DNA from: Tectiglobus sp965223355
GTDB taxonomy: Bacteria; Pseudomonadota; Alphaproteobacteria; Rhizobiales; Hyphomicrobiaceae
DNA length: 64,000 nucleotides
Assembly (NCBI GenBank): GCA_965223355.1
Contig: CBDCWE010000003.1
Span: 4,402,001 to 4,466,000 of the forward strand
Direction: 5' to 3'
The notes beneath the pieces were generated by a model. It did no database searches, was not told the origin of the DNA, and saw only the letters and a program-made list of their open reading frames with translations. Shown piece by piece: positions 49,815 to 59,485 of this stretch; within the stretch, counting starts at the first letter, position 1; each line of letters starts with the position of its first letter. Made by a program: the position numbers and the translations under genes.

Positions 49815-52800
49815 TCACAGGCCCCCATGGATGCTGACGACTTTGCCATGTTCGGGGGTTGTCAAATACTGATCGACGACAGCCAGGGCGCTATCGATGT
49901 CACGCGTCGCTGCAAAGGCGGCGGCATGCGTGCGAAGACGGTCCAAAACTTCCTGCTCACCGGGGCCAAGCCCGTTGTCATCCTGGGCTGCGTTCTCGAG
50001 CTCGGAAATGATCGACTTGAGGATGGCATCGTACTTGCCGCCCGGATACATCATGAATATCGGCAGCAGCTCAAAAATTTCGCGGTGGACCTGCGCAATC
50101 CGTTGTGCGGCTTCAGGGTTTCCACCGTGGCGGGTCAGCAGCAGATCGTTGGTCTGGCGCAGTCGCTCAACGGCCTCGTCCATCTCGTCGTCGAGCTTGC
50201 CGCCGATTGCCGGGACAGCATCGTCATCCGCCGTGATCCGTTCTACCGTGCGCCGGGCACTGACGGCCTGGCCGCCGGCTTGCCGTGCCAGCTCGAACAG
50301 CTGCGCGTCGACGTCGATGGCATACAGCATCTCGAGACGGATCTGCTCGTTGAAATTCGCTGGCAGGCGATCGGGCTGATCGCCACCTTGCCGGGCAGCG
50401 CCGTCACTGTCGATTGCGCTTGCATGTTGAAGCGTTGGTGCGGCTGCAAGGCGGCCGCCCGCAATCGCCGCCGCGCTCGTCAGCAGCCGTCCGCGCAGCC
50501 CCGTCAGCGCCTTGAAGAAATCGGCGTGAATAAAGTAGTGGTCGGAACTGTTCTTGACCCGCTGGACCCGTGCGTACGCGGTACCGGCGTTGAGGGCACT
50601 GCGCACGATCTTGCGATGTCCTGCGTCCACAACCTCATCGAGCTTGATCTCGGCCATGAAGCCGTGCTGTTCAAGCATCGGCTGCATATAGTCGAGAACA
50701 ATGTCGGCGTTGGTGGCAACCTGCGGCAACAGCGCCGCCGTGACCGTTTTCTCCATTTCGGCCAGCTTTACGCGGTCGTTGTCCTTTTCATATTCGCGCT
50801 GGGCTGCAATCGAGAGATACTCGAAAAACTCCGATCTTACCTTATAGACCCGGTCGACGTTGTCGCCATGGCGAACGGCGCCAATCGAACTGCCCGCGTT
50901 CAAGACGCGCCTCAGATCGCCAGCGTGCGGGTCGCCATCTTCAACGGTGATCTCGGCGGTAAACCCTGCCTCCGGTGTAATTGGCCTGAGCTGGCCGAGG
51001 ACCAACCGGGCGGTGTCGTAGGGATGCGGTTGCAGCGCCGTGTCGATGATTGCTTCGAGCTGCCGGGCCGTGCGTCCCTTATGGCTCGGGACGTCCGACA
51101 GTGGTGAACGCACAACGTTGGCGCCGAACAGGCCGGACATGAACACCAGGGCGTCGATGGCAATGGCGATGGCCAGCGCCAGGTAGGCCAGCTTGTTGCC
51201 ATCACCGAAGGCATTGGTCGTGACCACGAAGCGGTGGGCCTTGTCGTCGCGATTGAGTTCGAGATAGTTGATCTGGGTGCGCAGCGCATCGGTGTCTTTG
51301 CTCGGCAGGCCGGCATCCTGCACGCATTTGCGCGCGAACGCGAACAGCCGGTCGGCGCCGCCGGTCTTCGGCAGCTTGTCGCCACCACTGCAGTTGGCGG
51401 CCAGAACCGCCAGCCCGGTGTTCAACGCAAAGACCCGGCCGGCGGCGGCGTTGGCTTCACCCGGATCGCAATCGAGCCGGCTGGACTGCGCCTTGAAGGT
51501 TGGCACGTTGACCATTACCGCGACCAGGGTTGCGCACAAATCCTGGACCTCGGCCAGGCGCTGGCGTGTCGGCTCTTGGCGAAATGCGATACGGGCGCGC
51601 TGCAGCCGGCGCAATCCGCTGATCGGGTCGAAGGCCGGCTTATCTCCGGCGTCGTTTTGGTTTGCCAGTTGGATCAATTGCGCGGCCGTGTGGGCGCGGC
51701 CCTGCAGGGTGGCGATCTCGCCCTGTGCCGTCGACAACTGCGCCTCGCCTTGCGAGACCCTGTCGCGGGCCGTGTTCAGGCGTTTGTCAAACTCGCGCAG
51801 TTGCAGCTCGAGGTTCTTCTTGTGCTCTGAGAGCACGCGCCGTTCGGCCATGATCTGGCGATACTGCGGGCCGCGCCCGCTCTTGGCTGTCACGCCGATG
51901 CCGCCGGCTTCCGCTTCCGCCTCTGCCGTCTTGGCGACGATCTCTTGGTCCTTGGCGAAAATCTTGCTCTTAAGGTCGCTCACGACCGGCGACAGCTGCG
52001 ACACGATCGTGCGATTGCGGGCGATCTCCTCGTTGAGCAACTTGCTGCGCTGGTTGAGGCCAACCTGCTGACTTTCGGCCGCCGCCTTCTCTTCCTGGCG
52101 CTGGGCGACCAACTTCTGCTTGTCGCGCATCTTCTTTTCGAAGTAGGCACGTAGCGCTTGCGGGGCCTGTTGGGCGATCACCACCAATTGTTCCAGCATG
52201 TCGTCATAGCGCTGCCAGCCGTCGGTTTCAAACAGCAGGTCACGCTCCTCCAGCCGCCGGCGTGCGGCCAGTGCACCAATGTCGGTGATCACGCCGGCAA
52301 CCTGGTTCTGCGCGCGCAGATCAGCCGCGCGAACCCGCTCCGACTGCGGGAAAATCGTCGAAAACAGCGAGTCGAAAGAAAAGAACACCGAGGTTGCCAT
52401 GCAGGCCAGAAACATCACCCACAACACCGCGCTGCGCGCGATCACGCGGACGGCCTGCAGGTAGTTGGCGACAATATCGCTGCCGGAATTGAGGAGCAGC
52501 GTGAGCCCGAACAGGATGACGATGACGCCGACCAGCAGCCCGCTTGGCACCAACAACCAGGAGGCATTGGCCGCATCGGCTGAAAACTGATCCCTGCCAC
52601 CTGCGAGATTGAGAACCAACAGAACCAGCGCAGCAAAAATCGCAACGCCAATCGCGGTGCCGGCGAACGGCTCCACAGCCCGGAAGGGTCTTGCACCCTG
52701 GTTATTGGTAGCCGCTGCAGCTGGACGGAAATTCATGCCGGTCGCAAAACTTTCGCCGATCAACCAGGCAACAATCAGCATGACGCCTTGAATGCCGAAG

Positions 52801-53075
52801 GTGATCATCAACGACAGCACGGGTTCCTGGGTGAAGTTGCGCATGCCGTCCCAGGTTGTCCACCCCGAAGCCAGCGACAGCACAATGCCGGTCGCCCCCA
52901 ACAGTGCGAGGCGCCAGTTCGTAAACATTACGGTGTGCACCTGTTCGCGCAGGCGCCGACCTGTGCGCGACACAAACAGCAACGCAAAGACGATCGAAAA
53001 CATCGCGATGGCGAGCAGCAACTGACTGTTTTCCAGCCCCGCGCCAATGCCATTTCCAATTGCAACCAAATCCAT
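49815..53075 (-). CDS. Large membrane and coiled-coil protein of unknown function
   Basis: A 1086-residue protein. The N-terminal third has about six membrane segments (residues 8-30, 48-68, 82-105, 140-160, 172-195, 215-240). It is followed by a long coiled coil at about 300-510 (QKLVAQRQEEKAAAESQQVG ... KKNLELQLREFDKRLNTARD). A cysteine-containing helical region and one more membrane helix at about 645-670 (LAYLALAIAIAIDALVFMSGLFG) come next. A cytosolic C-terminal part of about 400 residues has two similar segments with (R/S)xLNAG(S/T) and HGDNVDRVYKVRSEFFEYLS / KNSSDHYFIHADFFKALTG. No family recognised. ATG 53075 has CAGAGGACCGCGGA upstream. It stands alone. Confidence 0.8.
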   Translation of the reverse strand: MDLVAIGNGIGAGLENSQLLLAIAMFSIVFALLFVSRTGRRLREQVHTVMFTNWRLALLGATGIVLSLASGWTTWDGMRNFTQEPVLSLMITFGIQGVMLIVAWLIGESFATGMNFRPAAAATNNQGARPFRAVEPFAGTAIGVAIFAALVLLVLNLAGGRDQFSADAANASWLLVPSGLLVGVIVILFGLTLLLNSGSDIVANYLQAVRVIARSAVLWVMFLACMATSVFFSFDSLFSTIFPQSERVRAADLRAQNQVAGVITDIGALAARRRLEERDLLFETDGWQRYDDMLEQLVVIAQQAPQALRAYFEKKMRDKQKLVAQRQEEKAAAESQQVGLNQRSKLLNEEIARNRTIVSQLSPVVSDLKSKIFAKDQEIVAKTAEAEAEAGGIGVTAKSGRGPQYRQIMAERRVLSEHKKNLELQLREFDKRLNTARDRVSQGEAQLSTAQGEIATLQGRAHTAAQLIQLANQNDAGDKPAFDPISGLRRLQRARIAFRQEPTRQRLAEVQDLCATLVAVMVNVPTFKAQSSRLDCDPGEANAAAGRVFALNTGLAVLAANCSGGDKLPKTGGADRLFAFARKCVQDAGLPSKDTDALRTQINYLELNRDDKAHRFVVTTNAFGDGNKLAYLALAIAIAIDALVFMSGLFGANVVRSPLSDVPSHKGRTARQLEAIIDTALQPHPYDTARLVLGQLRPITPEAGFTAEITVEDGDPHAGDLRRVLNAGSSIGAVRHGDNVDRVYKVRSEFFEYLSIAAQREYEKDNDRVKLAEMEKTVTAALLPQVATNADIVLDYMQPMLEQHGFMAEIKLDEVVDAGHRKIVRSALNAGTAYARVQRVKNSSDHYFIHADFFKALTGLRGRLLTSAAAIAGGRLAAAPTLQHASAIDSDGAARQGGDQPDRLPANFNEQIRLEMLYAIDVDAQLFELARQAGGQAVSARRTVERITADDDAVPAIGGKLDDEMDEAVERLRQTNDLLLTRHGGNPEAAQRIAQVHREIFELLPIFMMYPGGKYDAILKSIISELENAAQDDNGLGPGEQEVLDRLRTHAAAFAATRDIDSALAVVDQYLTTPEHGKVVSIHGGL

Positions 53076-53791
53076 TCCGCGGTCCTCTGATCTCTCACCA
53101 ACCAACGAAACTACGTTGCGCCTTGTCGCCAACGTTGATCGGTATGCTGACGGATCAGCACAATTCACCGGCGTCTGTTCAACCTTACGACCAAATCGAG
53201 CCAAAGTTCGGGAGGAAGTGTGGCTCTACTGCGACACGGCCGTCCTGTCTCGACCGGATCTCCAACGGCACCGATTTGGCCCTTGGCCCCCGTGAGCGCC
53301 AGTCCAAGCGACAGGTCAGTTGTCGGATCGATTCGACACGCGGTGCTGGTCGCCATACCCCGTTTGCGACGCCGCCGGGGACCGTGCAAGTCGCCACGAT
53401 CGCTTCGGATGATACCGCGTTCGCGCCCGTTTGTCGGGTTAAAACGTCGTCATCCGGCACCAAATCGGGATCACATTATCATTATCCTGCAATTTTTCAT
53501 TAACCTTCGGCAGGTTATCGATGAGCCACTCCGTTCAATAATTTTTTGCCGGGCCCGAGTAACCCGGCGTGGCGGTGATGGAATTGTCGCCCCGGTATGG
53601 GACCGCGACGTTTCGGGGCTCCAGCCCACGTCCGCCGAACGCGCGACCCGATGCGCGCCCGTGCCTGCCGGCCGCCGACGGCGGCGATCATCGCAGTCTG
53701 TCGCGGTATTCGGTATTATAGCATCTCGGCGGGAGCAGAAACCGTTCCGCCCACCGCCCGGGGCCTGTGCAACCCCAGCGATGGTGCGCTC
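53076..53791. other. Long intergenic region with AT-rich stretch
   Basis: No gene is supported. The AT-rich part at 53472-53550 (TTATCATTATCCTGC, TTTTTCATTAACC, AATAATTTTTTGCC) probably carries promoters and/or a terminator for surA; no element can be assigned firmly. Confidence 0.35.
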
Positions 53792-55171
53792 TCAGCGATA
53801 CTCGATGTGGGCATCGCGTTTGAGGTCCGCCAGATGCCGCCGCGCCATGACGTTGAACTCGCGTTGCTGCAACTGCCGGCGAACCTTCGCTTTCGCCGTC
53901 ACCGCATCACGCCCGCACACGGCATAGAGCACGACGCCTTCACGCCGGGTCAGCGGCGGCAGCATCTCGCCGTCCTTGGCCTGCAGCAGCAGGCTGCGCT
54001 CCGGCTCCGACAGGCGCGATGACTTGACGACGCCGAGATCCTTGAATTGCGCGCCCTTGACCGAACTGCTCAGGATCTTGGTTGACTGGCAACCGGAAAA
54101 CTTCGCCTGCAGCGCTTCGCCCTCGCGCAGCCGCGCCGCAACGCCCGCTTGCCCGAGCTTTCGCGGCAATGCCAATGTGATCTTGTGCAATTTGAGATTG
54201 ACGGCACCGGTTTTGGCCGCCCCACTGGCGACATGTTGATCGATTTCCGCCATGTTGATGGAAATGAACTGCCCATACTTGCGTCGCACCACGCCCATCC
54301 AGGAAATCTGGGTCCGCAGCCGCTCTTTGAATGAGGCCGGATCAAGGCCGCTGCGACGAAGACTGCGGATGAACTGGTCGACCGTGACCTTGTTGCTCTT
54401 GGCCACATTGGCGAGCGCATTGTCGACCTCGACATCATCGACCAACACGTTCATGCGCTTAGCTGCCTGCAACTTAAGACGCTCCTCGATCAACTCCTGT
54501 TTTGCCCGCTGGCGCTGAGCCGGAACAAAACTGGCGCGCGCAGCGCTGATCGCTTGCTGCTGCAAGGATTTGGCAAATGCCTTTTTGCGCCGCTCGAAGA
54601 TTGCCAGAATGTCCGCCCGCGAACGCCCCTGGTTTTCCGCGATCGTTTTATTGAGGATCGACCGCAACCGCTCATTTGTGGACTTTCGTTTGATCATCGC
54701 GTTGAAGTTGGCCTGCGCGCGCCGCCCAATGTTGCGATTTCGAGCCGCTAACAATCGCGCTCGCTGGCGGATCTCGTGATGCGTAATCGGCTCGTCGTTG
54801 ACCAGGATTGCAACGCCGTGCTGGCGTCGTGATGTCGCTGCCCGCCGGCGCTTGCGCTTGCTCTTGCGCTGCTCGATTGCGGTTTTGCGCGTCTTGACCG
54901 GCCGCGACTGTTTTCTCGGTGCCGCCTGCGGCGGTGGCGAGCGCTGCAGCGCGGTACCCATAATCGGTGGCCGTACATGGCCGGGCCGATCCCCGGTCGT
55001 CGGGTTGGATGGCTCCGTCGGCGTCGAGACGATGAGGCCCGGAATCTGGCCATCGTCTGACTGCGCATTGGCGGTACCGGGAATACCCCCAAGTGTCGCT
55101 GCCGCCAGTGCTACGACAAGGCGCCGGGAAACGGTCGCGAACCGCCGGCGCGTCAGGCTTACCATGTTCAT
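53792..55171 (-). CDS. surA: SurA-like periplasmic chaperone
   Basis: A 459-residue exported protein. The N-terminus is RRRFATVSRRLVVALAAATLGG with cleavage near ANAQ. A long Pro/Arg/Lys-rich linker (residues 40-110) precedes the SurA N-domain (VAILVNDEPITHHEIRQRARLLA) and helical SurA core (KQELIEERLKLQAAKRMNVLVDDVEVD). The C-terminal part corresponds to a divergent parvulin-like region. The position after lptF-lptG-lptD is conserved in alphaproteobacteria. The MITE at 55187-55443 separates it from lptD and lies 16 bases upstream of the ATG (55171; 55165 also possible). Confidence 0.85.
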   Translation of the reverse strand: MNMVSLTRRRFATVSRRLVVALAAATLGGIPGTANAQSDDGQIPGLIVSTPTEPSNPTTGDRPGHVRPPIMGTALQRSPPPQAAPRKQSRPVKTRKTAIEQRKSKRKRRRAATSRRQHGVAILVNDEPITHHEIRQRARLLAARNRNIGRRAQANFNAMIKRKSTNERLRSILNKTIAENQGRSRADILAIFERRKKAFAKSLQQQAISAARASFVPAQRQRAKQELIEERLKLQAAKRMNVLVDDVEVDNALANVAKSNKVTVDQFIRSLRRSGLDPASFKERLRTQISWMGVVRRKYGQFISINMAEIDQHVASGAAKTGAVNLKLHKITLALPRKLGQAGVAARLREGEALQAKFSGCQSTKILSSSVKGAQFKDLGVVKSSRLSEPERSLLLQAKDGEMLPPLTRREGVVLYAVCGRDAVTAKAKVRRQLQQREFNVMARRHLADLKRDAHIEYR

Positions 55172-55186
55172 AGCGCGCTCCGAAAT

Positions 55187-55443
55187 TAGTGGTCTCAATC
55201 ACTTAAAATGGCGCATTGAGATGCGCTACCCTGGTTCGTGAGCAGGAAGGCGTGCGCAAGCATAGCGTGCGCTATGGTGAGCACGGCTGACGCCCTCACG
55301 AACCAGGACAGCGCACCGAAGGCGCTCAGATTTGGCCTGATGCCAGCGTTGCGGCGGCGTTGCGATGCGCCAGCATCACCGCGCCTTGGCACAGGCCAAA
55401 TCTGAGCGTCTGAATACACCATCTTAAGTGATTGAGATCACTA
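55187..55443. mobile_element. 257-bp MITE with TA ends (family C)
   Basis: Terminal inverted repeats of 25 bp: left TAGTGGTCTCAATCACTTAA plus AATGG, right (reverse complement) TAGTGATCTCAATCACTTAA plus GATGG. TA stands at both tips, as in IS630/mariner-type TA duplications. No coding sequence inside. Further inverted repeats (CCTGGTTCGTGAG with CTCACGAACCAGG; CGCTCAGATTTGGCCTG with CAGGCCAAATCTGAGCG) would fold it into several hairpins. Outside the right end, GGTCTCAATCACT follows again, suggesting remains of a second insertion. Confidence 0.85.
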
Positions 55444-55861
55444 TGGTCTCAATCACTGTGCCCTGATTGATCAGACCGATTCACAATCTGCGAAATAATT
55501 GCGGCGCGAGCAAGCCGTCCGCCGCGGTTCACTGTGCATCGATGGGCCGGTAGGCGGTCGTCGGTGCCGTCGGGACCGCAGCATGTGCCGGTCAAGCCAG
55601 TGGACCACTGCCACGGTCGAGCAACACTGCCGGCGGCCTGCGACCCGAGCAACCTGCTGTGCACGGAAACAAAGTGTTTGCGATCAAGGGCGCAGCGCTG
55701 CTCGTCCCGGCAAAATGCGACCATCTATCTGGCTTTGGTCGGAACTGGCAGAACGGCTCCAGCGCAGCCGACGATGATGCATGGAAGATCTGGGGAAGAT
55801 CTGGGGATGATCCGGGGTTGATCCCGGCACAGCCCCGCCGGCGAAGTTTGCGAAGCTTTGC
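55444..55861. other. surA-lptD spacer
   Basis: Begins with a second MITE-end-like sequence (GGTCTCAATCACT). Otherwise no gene, RNA or clear terminator recognised. Confidence 0.35.
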
Positions 55862-58387
55862 TTAACGCTGCTCGTCACTGAACAGCCCGCCCAACTTGTC
55901 GGTCTGATAGTTGAACTCACCAATGTGTTTTAGTGCGAAGTACAACATAACCGTGCGATCTGCCGGCACGTCTTTCGTGCTGGTGTTCGTCTCGGTGTAT
56001 GAGGCGGTCAGGATAAAGCACTCATCCGAATACTGCAGGCCCACCATGCTCGAGCGGAACGATGACGCATCAATATCGTAGCGCAGCGAGCCCAACAGGC
56101 TCCAATGCTCGGCAAGCTGCAACGTGCCGGTGTTCACGAGTTCCTGTTGATCTCGGGTGTCGTTGTTCAACGGGTCGCTGGCCGCAAACGTATAGAGCGT
56201 TTGCAAGGAGAGGGGACCGTAGCCGTAGCTCGCCGTCACGTCCGCGCGTCGCAACGTTAGGTCTTGGTGGTTCAGCCGCGCCTTGCCAACCAACAGGAAT
56301 GACCGCCAGGGTGCAAGATAGGCGCCGACGACGTAGTCGGAGCGGTTTGTCGCCAGGCCGTTCCGTTCATTCAAAATATTGGGCGGGCAATTCTCGCGTT
56401 CCGAGGGTTCTAACTGGCAATTCGTGCCCGGGCTGGATGACGGCTCATTGCCGGACGGCTGGGCATAGATGTTCTCGCCACTGATATGGAAGCTTTGTCC
56501 CAGCAGCAGCCGTGCATAGCCACCTGAATTGGCCTGGAACGTATACTGCACGCCGACATTGGCCCGCGTCCCGGTCTCGATCCTGTCGAGCCCGGACGTC
56601 TTGGCGAGAGCGAACAGGTTGGTGTCATCGAACACGATGCTGCGCGCATCCTCGTTGGGCAGATTGGTCTGCCGCACTTTGCCGGTGCGGCCGATGATTT
56701 GAGCAATCGGCTCGACCACGTGCGAGGCGGTTTGGCTCCGCGCCAGCCACGGATAGGAGGCCAGAATGCCGGCGCTCGCGACCCCGCGCGTCACTGTCTC
56801 GTCGTTGATCAGGGTATTGCCGACCGGGTCAAACGCTTGATCATAACTCAAAGCATCCCCGCGCAGGTTGGCAAACGGCGTGTAGGTAATGCCGAACGGA
56901 TCAATAAACCGCCGCCGCCAATTGACGTCCGCCACAACGCGGTTCGACTTGGTCATGACATCGTGGTCCACACCGCCGGCGTCTTTAAACGCCAGATCCC
57001 GCGACAGACTATAGGCGTTGACGTTCCAGCTGAGTTCGCCGCCCAGAACCGGTGCCCCGACCACGTAGTTCCAATCAACGATCGGGTGCACGCGGCTTTC
57101 CGCATGATCCGTATCAAGCGGCATCAACCCGCCGAAATGATAGCCCCTGACCTCGAAGAAATTGCGGTCGCTGAGCCCGGTCAAGAACACGGTGTTGACA
57201 CGGTTGGTCGTGTTGATCGTGTCGAGCTTGTAGAAGCGGCGGAACGAATCATCGCTCTCGAATGTCACATCCCAACCAAAGCGCCACCACGATGCCAGAG
57301 AGAAGTCGCCGCGGGTTTGCACGCTGCCGCGCCAGCCGTCGAGACTTTCGTCCGGGTCTTCAACCCGAACCGAGTTGGGCAGATCTTCGTGCTTCTGATT
57401 GATCGCCGCGATCCTGAGATTGTATTCGCCGCGAATGCTGCCGAACGCCAGCTTCTGGCGCCAAAACCCCTTCCAGAGCACGCCCTGCTTGGCGGTATAC
57501 ATCGGGTGCAGCGTGAAGTCATAACTCGGCGACAGAGCGAAGTAGTATGGCACTTCGACGCCGTAGCCCAGGGTTTTCGAGCTGATCGTGCGTGGCAGCA
57601 AAAACCCGGACCGGCGCTTGACGGTCGGATCGGGCGTTTGCAGGTAGGGGAAGTAGAGCAGCGGCATACCCCAGACCTCGAACGCCGCATCCAGATACGT
57701 AATCGTGGTCGCTTCGCGATCGTGAATCACCCGCTCCGCTGAAATGCACCACAGCGGCGGCTTGCCCTCATCGTGTTTGCACGGGGTGAATTTGCCCTGC
57801 TCGAATTCCGTGACATTGCCATCGCGCCGCACCGCGCGGCGCGCGACAATGCGTGTCTCGTCCTTGCCAACAACGCTCAGCGATTGGATGAAGCCGTCGC
57901 GAAAGTCATCGGTCAGCGTCATGCGTTCGGTGCGCGTCACGCCACCGTTGGGATCGACCAGGACGACGTTGCCGGAGGCCGATAATGTGTTGGCAGATTG
58001 GTCGTAAACGACCTGGTCTGCCTTCAGCACGTAGTTGTTGAATGTAATCTCGACGTTGCCACGCGCCGTAACCCGCTCACCCTTTGAATCGTAAATCAGT
58101 TCGTCGCCTTGAAGGTACAGCGGTTGTTTGGTGTCGATGCCCGTGGCCGAGCCGACGATCGGCGGATCGGTCCGCCCAAACGGCGAACTCGAGCCCGATT
58201 GCGCGACCGTCCCTGACGGGTCTTGGGCCAAGGCAGCCGGGGCGAAAGCTACCGGGGTCCGGAACGACAACTGCAGCGCAGATATGGCGATGCCAACGGC
58301 AACGACGACGCCGAGGCGAACCAAGCGGTTCGCCAGGTCCCCGCCCGACTGCCGGCGATCCGATCGCTGTCGCTGCGCCTGACGCAT
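55862..58387 (-). CDS. lptD: LPS-assembly outer membrane protein LptD
   Basis: An 841-residue outer-membrane protein that inserts lipopolysaccharide at the cell surface with LptE. After a basic, hydrophobic leader (LVRLGVVVAVGIAISALQLS) it has the OstA/LptA-like jellyroll (LYLQGDELIYDSKGERVTARGNVEI). The long LptD barrel follows, with VERVIHDREATTITYLDAAFEVWGMPLLYFPYLQTPDP-type signature (seen here as VWGMPLLYFPYLQTPDPTVK). ATG 58387 is preferred over 58399; the stronger AGGAGG is at a workable distance from it. It begins just after lptG. Confidence 0.94.
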   Translation of the reverse strand: MRQAQRQRSDRRQSGGDLANRLVRLGVVVAVGIAISALQLSFRTPVAFAPAALAQDPSGTVAQSGSSSPFGRTDPPIVGSATGIDTKQPLYLQGDELIYDSKGERVTARGNVEITFNNYVLKADQVVYDQSANTLSASGNVVLVDPNGGVTRTERMTLTDDFRDGFIQSLSVVGKDETRIVARRAVRRDGNVTEFEQGKFTPCKHDEGKPPLWCISAERVIHDREATTITYLDAAFEVWGMPLLYFPYLQTPDPTVKRRSGFLLPRTISSKTLGYGVEVPYYFALSPSYDFTLHPMYTAKQGVLWKGFWRQKLAFGSIRGEYNLRIAAINQKHEDLPNSVRVEDPDESLDGWRGSVQTRGDFSLASWWRFGWDVTFESDDSFRRFYKLDTINTTNRVNTVFLTGLSDRNFFEVRGYHFGGLMPLDTDHAESRVHPIVDWNYVVGAPVLGGELSWNVNAYSLSRDLAFKDAGGVDHDVMTKSNRVVADVNWRRRFIDPFGITYTPFANLRGDALSYDQAFDPVGNTLINDETVTRGVASAGILASYPWLARSQTASHVVEPIAQIIGRTGKVRQTNLPNEDARSIVFDDTNLFALAKTSGLDRIETGTRANVGVQYTFQANSGGYARLLLGQSFHISGENIYAQPSGNEPSSSPGTNCQLEPSERENCPPNILNERNGLATNRSDYVVGAYLAPWRSFLLVGKARLNHQDLTLRRADVTASYGYGPLSLQTLYTFAASDPLNNDTRDQQELVNTGTLQLAEHWSLLGSLRYDIDASSFRSSMVGLQYSDECFILTASYTETNTSTKDVPADRTVMLYFALKHIGEFNYQTDKLGGLFSDEQR

Positions 58388-58391
58388 TACC

Positions 58392-59477
58392 TCACCCATC
58401 CTCCTGATGCAGCAGTACGGTCAAGGACACGAGACATGCAGTTAGCACCGGGGCCCACACCGCCAGCCACGGCGCGATAAGCCCTGCAGCACCCACCTGT
58501 CGTGAGACCTCAGCCATCAGGAAGAATCCGATGCCCCCTATCATTCCGACCATCACCATAGTCTGAACCCCTCCGGATCGAAATGACCGCAACGACACAG
58601 TAGCCGCCAAAAGCACCATCGTCACCAGCAACACCGGGCGCGCCAACAACAACTGGTACTGAACTTGGTAGGAGGCCGCTGACAATCCCGCTTTTTCAAC
58701 AACTTCAATGAGCCCCGGCAGGTCCCAAAACGACAGCGAGATAACTGAGCCCAGCGCATCCGTTACACGGGCAGGCGATAGGTATGTGCTCACAATGTAG
58801 CTATCGAACGGCTGCTCAACGCCGCCGGGCCGGGTAATCAGACCGCTTTTGAGTTCCCAGTAGCCATCGAACAGCCGCGCCGACTTGGCCGCGATCCGCG
58901 CGACAAATTTGTTGTCGCGATCGTACTGAAAGAGCTGCACGCTGATCAAACGCAAGCCGTTTTCGGAGACGGCGCTGGCGGCAATGACCGATGGCCCATC
59001 GACGCCGTTTTGGCGCAACCAGGGCAGGCCTGAAGACTGTGTCAAAAAATCCGATGTTTTTCCAAACGCCACCGCGTGCATGGCCTCGGCCGTGGCCCGG
59101 GCTTTCGCGGCCAATGGATTGTACACCGTCGTCGACAATACCCCGAGCACAAAGGCGACACCCAGACACGGCCATAGCAAGCCCCAAACGCTCATGCCGC
59201 CGGCTCGCATGACGGCCAGCTCGCTCTTTCTCGACAACGTCAAAAGCGCAGTCATGGTGCCGACCAGAACCGCAAAGGTCAGCAGAATTTCGGAGTAGGC
59301 CGGCAGCCTGAGAAGTGTCAATTGCACGAGCAGGCCGACGCCGATGCCTTTGCCGCCCTTGCCGGCCTGTCGCAACAGCTCGACAAAATCGATCATGAAG
59401 ATGAGGCCGCCGCAGATCAGGAATGTGACGAACACCATCGCGAAAAATCTTCGCGCTATGTAGAGCTTCAGCGTCAT
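58392..59477 (-). CDS. lptG: LPS export ABC transporter permease LptG
   Basis: A 361-residue permease of the YjgP/YjgQ family. It works with LptF and the LptB ATPase to extract LPS from the inner membrane. Six membrane helices frame a periplasmic beta-jellyroll (about residues 125-265). Starts MTLKLYIARRFFAMVFVTFLIC. It follows lptF after 8 bases. Confidence 0.93.
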   Translation of the reverse strand: MTLKLYIARRFFAMVFVTFLICGGLIFMIDFVELLRQAGKGGKGIGVGLLVQLTLLRLPAYSEILLTFAVLVGTMTALLTLSRKSELAVMRAGGMSVWGLLWPCLGVAFVLGVLSTTVYNPLAAKARATAEAMHAVAFGKTSDFLTQSSGLPWLRQNGVDGPSVIAASAVSENGLRLISVQLFQYDRDNKFVARIAAKSARLFDGYWELKSGLITRPGGVEQPFDSYIVSTYLSPARVTDALGSVISLSFWDLPGLIEVVEKAGLSAASYQVQYQLLLARPVLLVTMVLLAATVSLRSFRSGGVQTMVMVGMIGGIGFFLMAEVSRQVGAAGLIAPWLAVWAPVLTACLVSLTVLLHQEDG

Positions 59478-59485
59478 GATCCGAT

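Noticed and set aside
49827..51107. Long plus-strand frame opposite the 1086-residue protein gene
   Set aside because: Shadow frame; the minus-strand frame is longer, with coherent membrane and coiled-coil architecture and a ribosome site.
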